Positions 36,305 to 45,492 of a stretch of DNA of 64,000 nucleotides are shown piece after piece. This stretch comes from Kribbella sp. CA-293567 (lineage in GTDB: Bacteria > Actinomycetota > Actinomycetes > Propionibacteriales > Kribbellaceae): assembly GCF_027627575.1 (NCBI RefSeq), contig NZ_CP114065.1, positions 992,001 through 1,056,000 of the forward strand, written 5' to 3'. Below the pieces are notes generated by a model. That model was not told the origin of the DNA. It searched no databases and saw nothing but the letters and a program-made list of their open reading frames with translations. Numbering within the stretch: position 1 is the stretch's first letter; each line of letters begins with the position of its first letter. Made by a program: the position numbers and the translations under genes.

Positions 36305-37588
36305 TTAACTCGCCGTACCGACAGTCTCGCCAGACTTTTTCCTGACCGTCGTGGCGGTCAGGACCGCGACCGGGACGAGCAGCATCCCGCACAGTACTGC
36401 GAGCCAGTGGAAGCCGAGCTGGGCGAGGACCGGCCCGGCGCCGATCCCGGCAATCGAGGCGAAGACGCCCATCGTCAGGTCGGACAAACCCTGCGCGGAG
36501 GTGCGGATGTCGGGCGGCACGGAGCCGGACAGCAGCGCCGAACCGGCCACCAGGCAGGCCGACCAGCCGAGGCCGAGCAGCACCAGGGCGAGGCCGGTCA
36601 GGCTGTGCGCCTCGTCCGGAGCGAGGGCGGCCACGGTCATCGCGGAGGTCAGGATCGTGAGGCCGATGCCGATGGTGGGAACGCGACCGAGGCGGTCGGC
36701 GAGAAAGCCCATCACGGGGGACAACGCGTACATGCCGGCGACGTGGCCGCTGATGACGAAACCGACGACGGTGAGCGAGGCGCCGTGGTGGCGCAGGTGC
36801 ACCGAGGTCATCGACATCACGCCGACCATCACCGCGTGGGCGGACGCGATCGCGAGCAGCCCCAGCCGGGCGTGCGGGATCGCGACCACCCGGCGGAAGG
36901 TGGTGGACAGCGGCTGGCGTTCGAGGGTGGTCCGGACGGCGACCTGCTGCAGCCGGCGCAGGCCGAACCAGACGGTCGCCAGCGCAAGGGAGAAGGCGAC
37001 CACCGAGAACAGGTAGGGGCCGGCCAGCGGGAAGACGCCGAGCGACGTACCGACCGAGCCGCCGACGCCGGTCAGGTTGGGGCCGACGACGACGCCGATC
37101 GTGGTCGCCCAGACGACCATCGACAGGGAGCTGGCGACGTGCTTGGGATCGGCGGCGTCGGTCGCGGCGTACCGGGACTGGAGGTTGGCCGCTGAGCCGC
37201 TGCCGAACAGGCAGCCTGCCAGGAGCAGCAGCGCGAGTGAGTCGATCTGTGCGGCGATGATGCTGAGCAGGGCACCGGCGACAGCGATCAGATAGCCGGC
37301 AGTGAGCGACGTACGCCGTCCTTGCGACCGCGCGAGCCGCGCCAGCGGGACGGCGAGGATCGCCGCGCCCAAGGTGGTGGAGGTCGCCACCAGTCCTGCC
37401 ATCGAGGTCGATCCCGAGATGCTCTCCGCGAGCAGCCCTGCCACCGCGAACCCGCTGGCGACCGCCACCCCGCCGAGCACGTTGCTGACCACCAGCACCC
37501 ACAACGTCCCCCGCTGCAACGAAGCGGCGGTCGCCGGTACGACGTCCTGTGGGCCGGGGCGGTCGAGCGGAGCGGGGTCTGCGGGCAC
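36305..37588 (-). CDS. MFS transporter
   Basis: A 427-aa protein with about 12 transmembrane segments and the MFS loop LARLARSQGRRTSL after helix 2 (about 82-95). The matching second-half loop is MGFLADRLGRVPTIG. It starts at GTG 37588. It heads a probable minus-strand unit MFS-GNAT-TetR, a combination often seen with drug export or detoxification. The substrate is unknown. Confidence 0.85.
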   Translation of the reverse strand: MPADPAPLDRPGPQDVVPATAASLQRGTLWVLVVSNVLGGVAVASGFAVAGLLAESISGSTSMAGLVATSTTLGAAILAVPLARLARSQGRRTSLTAGYLIAVAGALLSIIAAQIDSLALLLLAGCLFGSGSAANLQSRYAATDAADPKHVASSLSMVVWATTIGVVVGPNLTGVGGSVGTSLGVFPLAGPYLFSVVAFSLALATVWFGLRRLQQVAVRTTLERQPLSTTFRRVVAIPHARLGLLAIASAHAVMVGVMSMTSVHLRHHGASLTVVGFVISGHVAGMYALSPVMGFLADRLGRVPTIGIGLTILTSAMTVAALAPDEAHSLTGLALVLLGLGWSACLVAGSALLSGSVPPDIRTSAQGLSDLTMGVFASIAGIGAGPVLAQLGFHWLAVLCGMLLVPVAVLTATTVRKKSGETVGTAS

Positions 37589-37813
37589 CTGCTCACCCTC
37601 TCATCCGGAAGCTGTCGCGGCAGCGAATTCCGCGTGGCAACGGAATGATTGGGAATGTCTTAAGTGAGTGATTTTCAAGCAGTTCAGAGCGTGGACCCGA
37701 GGTGTGCGAGCGGTTGGAGCGCAGGTAGGGTCGCGATCAGCGGCTTTTCGCTGTCAGTCTTCGTTTCTCGTCCTCGTCGTTCCTCAGCCCCGTTGCCCTC
37801 ACCTGGAGTCCGG

Positions 37814-39238
37814 ATGTCCGAACAGATCGCGATCGTCCCCGCCCCCCGAGAGCTCGTCACCGGCGACGGCCGGTGGGTCAGTGCCGACCCGGCCGCCGAA
37901 GCGGTCCGCACCGTCGTGGAGAACCTCGGCGAGACGGAGTACCGGATCGACGTGACGACCGACGGGGCCCGGCTGTCGGCCGGCTCCGAGGAGTCGCTGC
38001 GCTACGCCGAGCAGACCTACCGGCAGCTCCTCGACGCGGCGACCGAGACCGACGGCGGCCTGGCGGTCCCGGTGGTCCGGATCGCCGACGCGCCGCGGTT
38101 CGGCTGGCGCGGGATGATGCTCGACGTCGCCCGGCACTTCATGCCCAAGGAGTTCGTGCTGAAGGTGATCGACACGATCGCCCTGCACCGGATGAACGTG
38201 CTGCACCTGCACCTGACCGACGACCAGGGCTGGCGGGTCCAGATCGACGCCTTCCCCAAGCTCACCGAGATCGGTGCCTGGCGGCCCGAGACGATGGTCG
38301 GCAAGATGTCGCACGGCCAGACCGAGTTCAGCTACGACGGCACCCGGCACGGCGGCTTCTACACCAAGGACGACCTGCGCGAGATCGTCGCCTACGCGGC
38401 GGAGCGGGGCATCACCGTCATACCGGAGATCGATCTGCCCGGCCACATGCAGGCGGCCATCGCGGCGTACCCGGAACTGGGCAACAACCCTGACACCCAG
38501 CTCGGCGTCCGGCAGGTGTGGGGCATCAGCGACGACGTCCTGAACGTGAACGACACCACTGTCGAGTTCGTCCGCACGGTGCTGCGCGAGGTGCTCGACA
38601 TCTTCCCCGGCCCGTACATCCACCTCGGCGGCGACGAGTGCCCGGACGGCCAGTGGCGGACGTCGCCGGCCGCGCAGGCCCGGCAGGCCGAGCTCGGGCT
38701 CACCGACGCCGGTCAGCTGCAGGGCTGGTTCACCGAGCAGGTCTCGGCGGTGCTCAGCGAGGACGGCCGGCGGCTGGTCGGCTGGGACGAGATGGTCGAG
38801 ACGGACTGCCCGAAGAGCGCGGTCATCATGGCGTGGCGGGGGCCGGACCGCGGTGAGGTGGCGGCGAAGGCCGGCCACGACGTGGTGATGGCGCCGAACC
38901 AGTCGGTGTACTTCGACTACTACCAGGGCGACCCGGCGACCGAGCCGCTCGCGATCGGCCACTTCACCCCGCTGGAGAAGGTCTACGACTTCGAGGTGAT
39001 CCCGCCCGGCCTGACCGCCGAGGAGGAGGCCCGCATCGTCGGCACCCAGTGCCAGGTGTGGACGGAGTACATGGAGGACCCGGAGCGGGTCGGCTACATG
39101 CTGCTGCCGCGGCTGTCCGCCTTCGCCGAGCGCGCCTGGGGTTCACCGAAGGTCTCGTACGACGAGTTCCTCGGCCGCCTGCGCCCGCACCTGGCCCGGA
39201 TCGAGGCGCTCGGGCTGACCTACCGCCCGCTCGACTGA
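37814..39238 (+). CDS. beta-N-acetylhexosaminidase, glycoside hydrolase family 20
   Basis: A 474-aa GH20 enzyme that removes terminal N-acetylglucosamine or -galactosamine. It has the N-terminal GH20b-like alpha/beta domain (about 1-95), then the barrel: FGWRGMMLDVARHFMPKEFV, HLHLTDDQGWRVQID, PEIDLPGHMQAAI and the catalytic HLGGDECPDGQW with the Asp-Glu pair. WTEYMEDPERVGYMLLPRLSAFAERAWG closes the site. There is no signal peptide, so it likely acts in the cytoplasm on imported chitobiose-type or wall sugars. ATG 37814 opens the family domain directly; the 225-bp upstream gap holds its promoter and is AT-richer around 37640-37680. Confidence 0.92.
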   Translation: MSEQIAIVPAPRELVTGDGRWVSADPAAEAVRTVVENLGETEYRIDVTTDGARLSAGSEESLRYAEQTYRQLLDAATETDGGLAVPVVRIADAPRFGWRGMMLDVARHFMPKEFVLKVIDTIALHRMNVLHLHLTDDQGWRVQIDAFPKLTEIGAWRPETMVGKMSHGQTEFSYDGTRHGGFYTKDDLREIVAYAAERGITVIPEIDLPGHMQAAIAAYPELGNNPDTQLGVRQVWGISDDVLNVNDTTVEFVRTVLREVLDIFPGPYIHLGGDECPDGQWRTSPAAQARQAELGLTDAGQLQGWFTEQVSAVLSEDGRRLVGWDEMVETDCPKSAVIMAWRGPDRGEVAAKAGHDVVMAPNQSVYFDYYQGDPATEPLAIGHFTPLEKVYDFEVIPPGLTAEEEARIVGTQCQVWTEYMEDPERVGYMLLPRLSAFAERAWGSPKVSYDEFLGRLRPHLARIEALGLTYRPLD

Positions 39239-39271
39239 GCCGTCCCCGATCTTCTGGCACGGCGCACTAGA

Positions 39272-39312
39272 GTCGCCTCAGGCTGTCAGCTCTGACAACA
39301 GCCTGAGGTGAC
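39272..39312. promoter_or_regulatory. nested inverted repeat upstream of the acyltransferase gene
   Basis: GTCGCCTCAGGCTGT (39272-39286) pairs with ACAGCCTGAGGTGAC (39298-39312) with one mismatch. Nested inside is TGTCAG-CT-CTGACA (39284-39297). It lies 33-73 bp after the hexosaminidase stop and 20 bp before the acyltransferase start, so it could be a terminator for the former or an operator for the latter. Confidence 0.55.
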
Positions 39313-39332
39313 TCGTTCGGGGCGGAGGACAG

Positions 39333-40727
39333 ATGACCGCGGTGGGGCCGCTGGACGCGATGTTCCTGCTCGGCGAGACGCGCGAGCAGGCGATGCACGT
39401 CGGTGGGCTGATGCTCTTCGAGCTGCCCGACGGCGCCCGCGACCACGTCTCCCGGCTGTACGAGGAGATCACCCAGCACCAGACGGTCAATCCGCTCTTC
39501 GGTCGCCGGGTCCGCAACCGCGCCCTCGACCTCGGCTACTGGTCCTGGGAGCAGGACCGCGAGATCGACCTCGAGTACCACGTGCGCCTCTCCGGCCTCG
39601 CCCGTCCCGGGCGCTACCGGGAACTGTTCGAGCTGACCAGCCGCCTGCACGGCACCCTGCTCGACCGCCGGCGTCCGCTGTGGGAAATGCACCTGATCGA
39701 AGGTGTCCAGGGTCGCCGTTTCGCCGTCTACTCCAAGATCCATCACTCCCTGATCGACGGCGTCACCGCACTGCAGTGGATGCAGAACACGCTCACCGCG
39801 GATCCCCGGCGAACCGGCATGCCCGCCACGTACTCCCTCCCGGACAGCGGGGCCGAGTTGGCGCCGCCCGCTGGTCTCGGGGGAGGGCTACCTACCGCTA
39901 CCGAGTTGTTCAATGCAGTGGGCGGTGCCGGCCGGCTGCTGGCCGACCTGGCAGGTCTCTCACCAGTCGGTTTCAGGAGCGCCTTGCGGGCGCTTCAGCA
40001 CGAGCACTCCTCCGTGGCTTTCCAGGCACCGCAGACCATCTTCAATCAGCCGATCAGTGCAGCCAGAAGATTCGCTGCGCAGTCCTGGCCGATGGAGCGA
40101 CTGTTGAAAGTTCGTTCCGTCACCGGCGCCACCCTCAACGACGTGATGCTGGCGATGTGTTCAGGTGCCCTACGCAACTATCTCGAAGAGCTCGGCGCCC
40201 TTCCTGACCAGGGTTTGACTGCCATGGTCCCCGTCTCGCTGAGAAACCCGGACGGTAGTGGCCGAGGTGGCGGCAACTCCCTCGCCACTCTGATCGCCGA
40301 CCTCGCCACCGACGAGCGCGATCCGGAACGCCGCATCCGCCGGATCGTTGCCTCCACCACCTATGGCAAGAGCGTGCTCTCCCAGCTCAGCCCACTCCAG
40401 AACCTGATGATCGGCGCCCTGGGTCTCGGCGTGGCCGGTCCGGCAGCGGTCGTCCCGGGTCTCGCGGGCCGCACCCCACCGCCGTACAACCTGGTCATCT
40501 CCAACATCCCAGGCCCGAGCAACAGCCCCCTGTACTGGAACCGCTCCCGCCTGCTCGGCATGTATCCGGCCTCGATCGTCCTCAACGGCCAGGCGCTCAA
40601 CATCAGCGTCACCAGCTACGACCACCAACTCCACTTCGGCCTGATCGGCTGCCGCCACACCGTCCCACACCTGCAACGTCTCCTCACCCACCTGGACACG
40701 TCCCTCGCCGAGCTAGAGCGGCTCTAG
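39333..40727 (+). CDS. wax ester synthase/diacylglycerol acyltransferase (WS/DGAT)
   Basis: A 464-aa acyltransferase with the catalytic HHxxxDG motif as IHHSLIDG (near residue 139) and the family starts LDAMFLLGETREQAMHVGGLMLFE and RRPLWEMHLIEG. The C-terminal domain (VPVSLRNPDG, YNLVISNIPGPSNSPLYWNRSRLLGMYPAS, LNISVTSYDHQLHFGLIGC) is typical. It esterifies acyl-CoA with fatty alcohol or diacylglycerol to make storage wax or triacylglycerol, at the membrane or lipid droplet. The 3' end overlaps the convergent peptidase gene by 15 bp. Confidence 0.93.
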   Translation: MTAVGPLDAMFLLGETREQAMHVGGLMLFELPDGARDHVSRLYEEITQHQTVNPLFGRRVRNRALDLGYWSWEQDREIDLEYHVRLSGLARPGRYRELFELTSRLHGTLLDRRRPLWEMHLIEGVQGRRFAVYSKIHHSLIDGVTALQWMQNTLTADPRRTGMPATYSLPDSGAELAPPAGLGGGLPTATELFNAVGGAGRLLADLAGLSPVGFRSALRALQHEHSSVAFQAPQTIFNQPISAARRFAAQSWPMERLLKVRSVTGATLNDVMLAMCSGALRNYLEELGALPDQGLTAMVPVSLRNPDGSGRGGGNSLATLIADLATDERDPERRIRRIVASTTYGKSVLSQLSPLQNLMIGALGLGVAGPAAVVPGLAGRTPPPYNLVISNIPGPSNSPLYWNRSRLLGMYPASIVLNGQALNISVTSYDHQLHFGLIGCRHTVPHLQRLLTHLDTSLAELERL

Positions 40728-41420
40728 ATACCGCGCCTCGACAGCAGTCTCGCGACCACCCTCGACGTACCAGGCGCGAGCCCCCGGCACCACCGACACG
40801 GCTTCTGAGAAGGCTCCGTCGATGTAGTGCAGCCCGACCCCGCCCTCGGTCGCGTACCCGGCCGGAAGCGCGCCCGAGGCAACCATCTCCCGGTACGCCG
40901 TACGCCGCGGCTGGTCACCGAGATCGTCGTGCACCCCGTTGCTCCACGGCAACCAGCCGAGCCCGTTGCTGAAGGCACTCAGTTCGCCGAACGAGTCTGT
41001 CGGCCCGCCGAGATGCCAGCACAGGCTCCCCGCGCTCTGCCCAGCCATCACCACCCCGGCCTGCCAAGCTTCGTGCAGGATCTCCGGCAATCCGTGTGCC
41101 CGCCACACCGCCATCAGGTTCACCACGCTGCCACCTCCGACCCAGAGCACGTGCTGGGCCAGCAGATGCTCGCGCACGTCGGGGACGTTCGGTGCCGTGA
41201 ACAGCGTCAGCACGCTCGCCTCGACCAGCGAGTCGTTGCCGAAGGCATCTTCGAACCACTGGACGGCGTACGGGTTGTCGCCTTCGGCGGTCGGCAGGAA
41301 ACACAGCTTCGCCGGACCGGTGGCACCGGCCAGCGACACGGCGTACGAGATCAGGTCGCGGGTGCGGGACCGATCGCCCTCGAGGATGCCGGAGATCGCG
41401 AGGATCTGCGACGAGGTCAT
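40713..41420 (-). CDS. peptidase E / S51-family serine peptidase
   Basis: A 235-aa protein with the S51 nucleophile motif MAGQSAGSLCWH (Ser near residue 126) and the preceding VLWVGGGSVVNLMAVW. This fits the Rv2911/PepE group that cleaves Asp-X dipeptides or related substrates; cyanophycinase is a relative. The start ILAISGILEGDRSRTRDLISYAV and the middle KLCFLPTAEGDN are conserved in this actinobacterial type. No signal peptide. Confidence 0.85.
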   Translation of the reverse strand: MTSSQILAISGILEGDRSRTRDLISYAVSLAGATGPAKLCFLPTAEGDNPYAVQWFEDAFGNDSLVEASVLTLFTAPNVPDVREHLLAQHVLWVGGGSVVNLMAVWRAHGLPEILHEAWQAGVVMAGQSAGSLCWHLGGPTDSFGELSAFSNGLGWLPWSNGVHDDLGDQPRRTAYREMVASGALPAGYATEGGVGLHYIDGAFSEAVSVVPGARAWYVEGGRETAVEARYLEPL

Positions 41421-41436
41421 CGGTGGAGCGTCCGGC

Positions 41437-42078
41437 TCAGAGTCGGACGATGCCGTCCGCGGTCTGGAAGACGGCGGCGTTCAGGCCGGGCTGGCCGTTC
41501 GGGCCGACCCAGGCGACGTCGAGGTCGTCGAGCAGATGGTCGGCCGGGTGGCCGATCCAGTCGGTCACCCGGGTCGGGTCGCCGGCGATCTCCAGGCCGG
41601 TCAGCTTCACGCCCTTGCCGCCCACCGACGGGTGCTGGGCCAGGTCGTCCCAGTGGATGAAGAACGGCAGCTGCGGGTCGGAGATCAGGCCCTTGACGCC
41701 GATCTGCCGCCAGGTGAGGTTCACCCCGTCGGGCCGGTGCCGGTTGCCCGGTACGGCTTCCCGGCCGAGGCGCTGCTCCATCCGGGGCATGTCGCGGACC
41801 GCGACCACCCAGCCGAGCCAGCCGCCGCCGAGCTCCTTGCGGGCCCGGACGGCCTGCCCGAACGGCGCCTTGTCCGAGGACGGGTGGTCGAGTACGTCCA
41901 CGACCTCGATGAAGCGGTCGTTCTCCAGCGGCAGGATGTGGTTCACCGTGCCGAAGCGCGGGTGCACCCCGCCGTCGACGAACTCCGCGCCGAGGGCGGC
42001 GGACAGTCGCTCGACCGTTGCCTTGTACCCGTCGGGGCCGGCCGCGTAAGACAGATGATCCAGGCGCATGCCCATCAT
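41437..42078 (-). CDS. VOC/glyoxalase-like domain protein
   Basis: A 213-aa protein with a Glyoxalase_3-type domain: RLDHLSYAAG at the start, GGVHPRFGTVNHILPLENDRFIEVVDVLDHP, and later NLTWRQIGVKG and LPFFIHWDDLAQHP. The His and Glu residues (HPRFGTVNH, FIEV, FIHWD) could be metal ligands of a vicinal-oxygen-chelate site. ATG 42078 is one of three nearby ATGs (42075, 42069). It ends 16 bp before the peptidase E start on the same strand, a possible pair. The substrate is unknown. Confidence 0.72.
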   Translation of the reverse strand: MMGMRLDHLSYAAGPDGYKATVERLSAALGAEFVDGGVHPRFGTVNHILPLENDRFIEVVDVLDHPSSDKAPFGQAVRARKELGGGWLGWVVAVRDMPRMEQRLGREAVPGNRHRPDGVNLTWRQIGVKGLISDPQLPFFIHWDDLAQHPSVGGKGVKLTGLEIAGDPTRVTDWIGHPADHLLDDLDVAWVGPNGQPGLNAAVFQTADGIVRL

Positions 42079-42132
42079 TGTGTCCGTCAACGATTGACCG
42101 CGCCGATCCGGGGTGTCGAAGGAAGGTGACCC

Positions 42133-42888
42133 TTACCTGGTGATCAGCGGCAACGAAGCCGGGTGCGGCGACACCGGCCGCGCGGTCGCCAGATGCTGCC
42201 GGCAGTACTCCGCGAGGACGTCGTAGGCCTTCAGCCCCATCAGCGTCTGCAGCTCGACCTTGCTGGACTCGAAGACCGCCTCGACCGCGATGTGCGCCTC
42301 GGTGTTGCCGGTGCAGTACCAGTCCAGGTCGTGCCCGCCCGGCCCCCAGCCGCGCCGGTCGTACTCCCCGATCCCGACCTCCGTGTACGACGTGCCGTCC
42401 GGCCGCTCCACCTCGCGGAAGGTCCGCCGGATCGGCAGCTGCCAGCAGACGTCGGGCTTGGTCTCGACGAAGTGCACGCCCTTCTGCAGCGCGAGCCCGT
42501 GCAGCGCGCAGCCGCCACCGGCCGGGAAGTCGGGCCGGTTCAGGAAGATGCAGGCACCCTCCCAGACGCGGGTCTTGCGATCGCCGTCGTCGTCGGTCTC
42601 GACCCAGCCGTTCTTCTTGCCCTCCTTGCGGAACTGCCACTGCTCGTTGGTCAGCTGCTTGACGTAGCCCTTCACCCGGGACTCGTCGTCCTCGTCGGAG
42701 AAGTGCGCGCCGAGCGTGCAGCAGCCGTCGTTCGGGCGGCCCTTGTAGATGCCCTGGCAACCACCGCCGAAGATGCAGGTCCAGTTGGAGGTCAGCCAGG
42801 TCAGGTCGCACCGGAACACCTGGGCGGCGTCCTCGGGGTCGACGAACTCGACGTAGGCACGGGCGAAGTCAAGCGATACCTCAGGCAC
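42133..42888 (-). CDS. conserved cysteine-rich protein (Rv0495c-like)
   Basis: A 251-aa protein with about ten cysteines, including CIFGGGC (Cys-x5-Cys), GCC, GACIF, GGGC, DVCW, WYC and EYC. The early [21 protein letters not shown] part looks like a metal- or Fe-S-binding cluster of the YkgJ kind. As I recall, Rv0495c beside ppx in mycobacteria is its counterpart. GTG 42888 is the only usable start near the divergent ppx promoter. No enzymatic role is known to me; a redox or iron function is inference. Confidence 0.7.
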   Translation of the reverse strand: MPEVSLDFARAYVEFVDPEDAAQVFRCDLTWLTSNWTCIFGGGCQGIYKGRPNDGCCTLGAHFSDEDDESRVKGYVKQLTNEQWQFRKEGKKNGWVETDDDGDRKTRVWEGACIFLNRPDFPAGGGCALHGLALQKGVHFVETKPDVCWQLPIRRTFREVERPDGTSYTEVGIGEYDRRGWGPGGHDLDWYCTGNTEAHIAVEAVFESSKVELQTLMGLKAYDVLAEYCRQHLATARPVSPHPASLPLITR

Positions 42889-43036
42889 TCCGAAAGCGTA
42901 CGTCGTCAGGTGCGATACGCGGTCATCGCAACCAGTACTGCTCCGGTGCTGGACGAGCCGGGCCGGAAACGGATCGCGGGCGGACGCCGGCTGCCGCCGG
43001 ATCGGACGGACACCGGGAGTCCAGTAGCGTGAGGGT

Positions 43037-43969
43037 ATGCGGCTCGGCGTACTAGACGTGGGATCCAACACCGTCCACCTGCTCGTGGTGGACGCTCATC
43101 GTGGTGCGGCGCCGCTGCCGGCGTACTCGCACAAGACCGAGCTGAAGCTCGCCGAGCACCTGGACAAGCACGGCGCGATCGCCCAGTCCGGGGCGGACGA
43201 GCTGGTCTCGTTCATCTCCGAGGCGTCCGAGCTGGCCGAGGACAAGGGCTGCGAGTCGGTGCTCGCGTTCGCCACCTCGGCGCTGCGTGAGGCACCGAAC
43301 GGCGAGCAGGTGCTGGACCGGGTCCGGCAGCAGACCAACGTCGACCTCCAGGTGCTGACCGGTGAGGACGAGGCCCGGCTGACCTTCCTCGCCGTCCGCC
43401 GGTGGTTCGGCTGGTCCTCGGGTCGTCTCGCCGTCTTCGACATCGGCGGTGGGTCGCTGGAGATTGCGGCCGGTTCCGACGAGGAGCCGACGGTGGCAGC
43501 CTCGGTGCCGCTGGGCGCCGGCCGGCTGACCCGCGAGTCGCTGACCCAGGACCCGCCGGACAAGGACGAGGTCAAGGCGCTGCGCAAGCGGATCCGGGTC
43601 GAGATGGCGGCGATCGCCGGCGACGTACTGCGGGCCGGCAAGCCGCAGCGGACCGTGGCGACCAGCAAGACCTTCCGGTCGCTGGCCAGGATCACCGGCG
43701 CCGCTCCGTCCGACGAAGGACCCTACGTACCGCGTGCGCTGAGCCGCGACGAGCTGTCCGAGTGGATGCCCAAACTGATCGCGATGAGCGCCGCCGAGCG
43801 GGCCGAGCTGCCGGGCGTCTCGGTGAGCCGCTCGTCCCAGCTGGTGGCCGGCGCGCTGGTCGCCGACGCGGTGATGGACCTCTTCGACCTGACCTCGCTC
43901 GAGGTCTGTCCGTGGGCCCTGCGCGAAGGCGTGATCCTGTCCCGTCTGGACCAGCTGCAGCCCCGATGA
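43037..43969 (+). CDS. ppx: exopolyphosphatase / pppGpp phosphatase family protein
   Basis: A 310-aa ASKHA-fold Ppx/GppA protein: [17 protein letters not shown] (phosphate 1 motif) at residues 3-19, [26 protein letters not shown] and the second phosphate motif [10 protein letters not shown]. It matches the short actinobacterial Ppx1/Ppx2 type without the C-terminal HD domain. It hydrolyses polyphosphate or ppGpp-type substrates. A tiny 8-codon frame (43966-43989, ATG overlapping the ppx stop) lies just before the next gene. Confidence 0.9.
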   Translation: MRLGVLDVGSNTVHLLVVDAHRGAAPLPAYSHKTELKLAEHLDKHGAIAQSGADELVSFISEASELAEDKGCESVLAFATSALREAPNGEQVLDRVRQQTNVDLQVLTGEDEARLTFLAVRRWFGWSSGRLAVFDIGGGSLEIAAGSDEEPTVAASVPLGAGRLTRESLTQDPPDKDEVKALRKRIRVEMAAIAGDVLRAGKPQRTVATSKTFRSLARITGAAPSDEGPYVPRALSRDELSEWMPKLIAMSAAERAELPGVSVSRSSQLVAGALVADAVMDLFDLTSLEVCPWALREGVILSRLDQLQPR

Positions 43970-43994
43970 ACACCTACGAAGGCAAGTACTGAAG

Positions 43995-44858
43995 ATGACC
44001 CGCGTGACCGCGAAGATCGGCCTCTCCAACGCTTCGGTGTACCCGGAGTCGACCGCCAGCTGCTTCGAGCTGGCCTCCCGGCTCGGCTACGACGGCGTCG
44101 AGGTGATGGTCGGCATCGACCCGCTGAGCACCCAGATCGACGCGGTACGGCGACTGGTCGACTACCACCAGCTGCCTGTGCTGGCGATCCACGCGCCCTG
44201 CCTGCTGATCACCCAGCGGGTCTGGGGCACCGACCCGTGGGGCAAGCTCGAGCGCAGCGCCGAGGCGGCCAGTGCGCTCGGTGCCGACGTGGTCGTCGTG
44301 CACCCGCCCTTTCGCTGGCAACGGGACTACGCGCGCGGGTTCGTCTCGGGCATCGCGCGGCTGGAGGAGGAGACCGGGATCATCTTCGCGGTCGAGAACA
44401 TGTACCCGTGGCGGGCGCCCGGCAAGGGGCTGCAGGCCTACGCGCCGAGCTGGGACCCGACCGAGCAGACCTATGCCCACACCACTCTCGACCTGTCGCA
44501 CTCCTCGACCGCCGAGCAGGACTGCGTCGAGCTGGCGGCGACGATGGGCAGCACGCTGAAGCACGTGCACCTGACCGACGGCACCGGCTCCGCGAAGGAC
44601 GAGCACCTGGTGCCCGGCCGGGGCACCCAGCGGGCCGCGGATCTCCTGCAGGGACTGGCGAACCGGGACTTCGGCGGCCACATCATCATCGAGATCAACA
44701 CCCGGCGGGCGACCAGCCGGTCCGAGCGTGAGGTGGACCTGGTCGAGTCGCTGGAGTTCACCCGCAAGCACTTCACCCGGACCGCCGACGCCGTCGCGTC
44801 CCGCCGGTCCGGTTTCGCCGTGACCAGCGACGGCGAGGTGTCGGAGCTCGCCAGGTGA
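43995..44858 (+). CDS. sugar phosphate isomerase/epimerase (AP endonuclease 2-like TIM barrel)
   Basis: A 287-aa xylose-isomerase-like TIM barrel: [85 protein letters not shown] and HIIIEINTR. The His, Glu and Asp residues at strand ends are the usual divalent metal ligands. It follows ppx by 25 bp and overlaps the next HD gene by 4 bp. As I recall, Rv0498 in mycobacteria is the positional counterpart. Substrate unknown. Confidence 0.85.
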   Translation: MTRVTAKIGLSNASVYPESTASCFELASRLGYDGVEVMVGIDPLSTQIDAVRRLVDYHQLPVLAIHAPCLLITQRVWGTDPWGKLERSAEAASALGADVVVVHPPFRWQRDYARGFVSGIARLEEETGIIFAVENMYPWRAPGKGLQAYAPSWDPTEQTYAHTTLDLSHSSTAEQDCVELAATMGSTLKHVHLTDGTGSAKDEHLVPGRGTQRAADLLQGLANRDFGGHIIIEINTRRATSRSEREVDLVESLEFTRKHFTRTADAVASRRSGFAVTSDGEVSELAR

Positions 44859-45436
44859 GTCCGATGGACGAGCGGACGGCGGCCGTGAACATCCCCACCG
44901 ACCGCGAGATCCGTGCGTTGCACGCGCAGTACGCCTCGACGCGTGAGGCCTTCGAGGTGGTCCACGATCACTGCCGGATCGTCTGCGACCTGGCCGAGCA
45001 GGTGATCAAGGCCAACAACCTGACAGTGGACGTCGACCTGGTCCGGGCCGGCTGCCTGCTGCACGATCTCGGCGTCCACCGCCTCGACGGCTCCGCCTAC
45101 ATCCGCCACGGCGTACTCGGCCACGAACTGCTGCTGGACCTCGGCTTCCCCGAGGTGATCGCCAGGTTCTGCTCGCACCACACCGGCGTCGGCCTGACCC
45201 GCGAGGACGTCACCCGGCAGGCACTCCCGATCCCGGTCGGCGACTACCTCGCCGAGACGGTCGAGGAGGAGCTGGTGATGTACGCCGACAAGTTCCACAG
45301 CAAGAGCAGCCCGCCCAGGTTCGTCACCGCCGCGGCGTACCGGACTGCCGTCCTGCGGTTCGGCGTCGACAAGGCAGCGCGGTTCGACGACCTGGTCACC
45401 CGGTACGGCGAACCCGACCTGCCGCGGCCGGCCTGA
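44855..45436 (+). CDS. HD domain-containing phosphohydrolase
   Basis: A 193-aa protein with an HD-type metal site: His in VVHDHCRIV, His-Asp in [11 protein letters not shown] and further His in [13 protein letters not shown] and [12 protein letters not shown]. These fit YqeK-like or hydrolase HD proteins acting on nucleotides. GTG 44855 overlaps the upstream stop (GTGA); ATG 44864 is an alternative. It ends the ppx-isomerase-HD unit. Confidence 0.82.
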   Translation: MSPMDERTAAVNIPTDREIRALHAQYASTREAFEVVHDHCRIVCDLAEQVIKANNLTVDVDLVRAGCLLHDLGVHRLDGSAYIRHGVLGHELLLDLGFPEVIARFCSHHTGVGLTREDVTRQALPIPVGDYLAETVEEELVMYADKFHSKSSPPRFVTAAAYRTAVLRFGVDKAARFDDLVTRYGEPDLPRPA

Positions 45437-45492
45437 TCCGCTGTCGCACTGGCGCGGCGACCCGCGAGCGCCGTACGGGCTGGATCGGCGGC

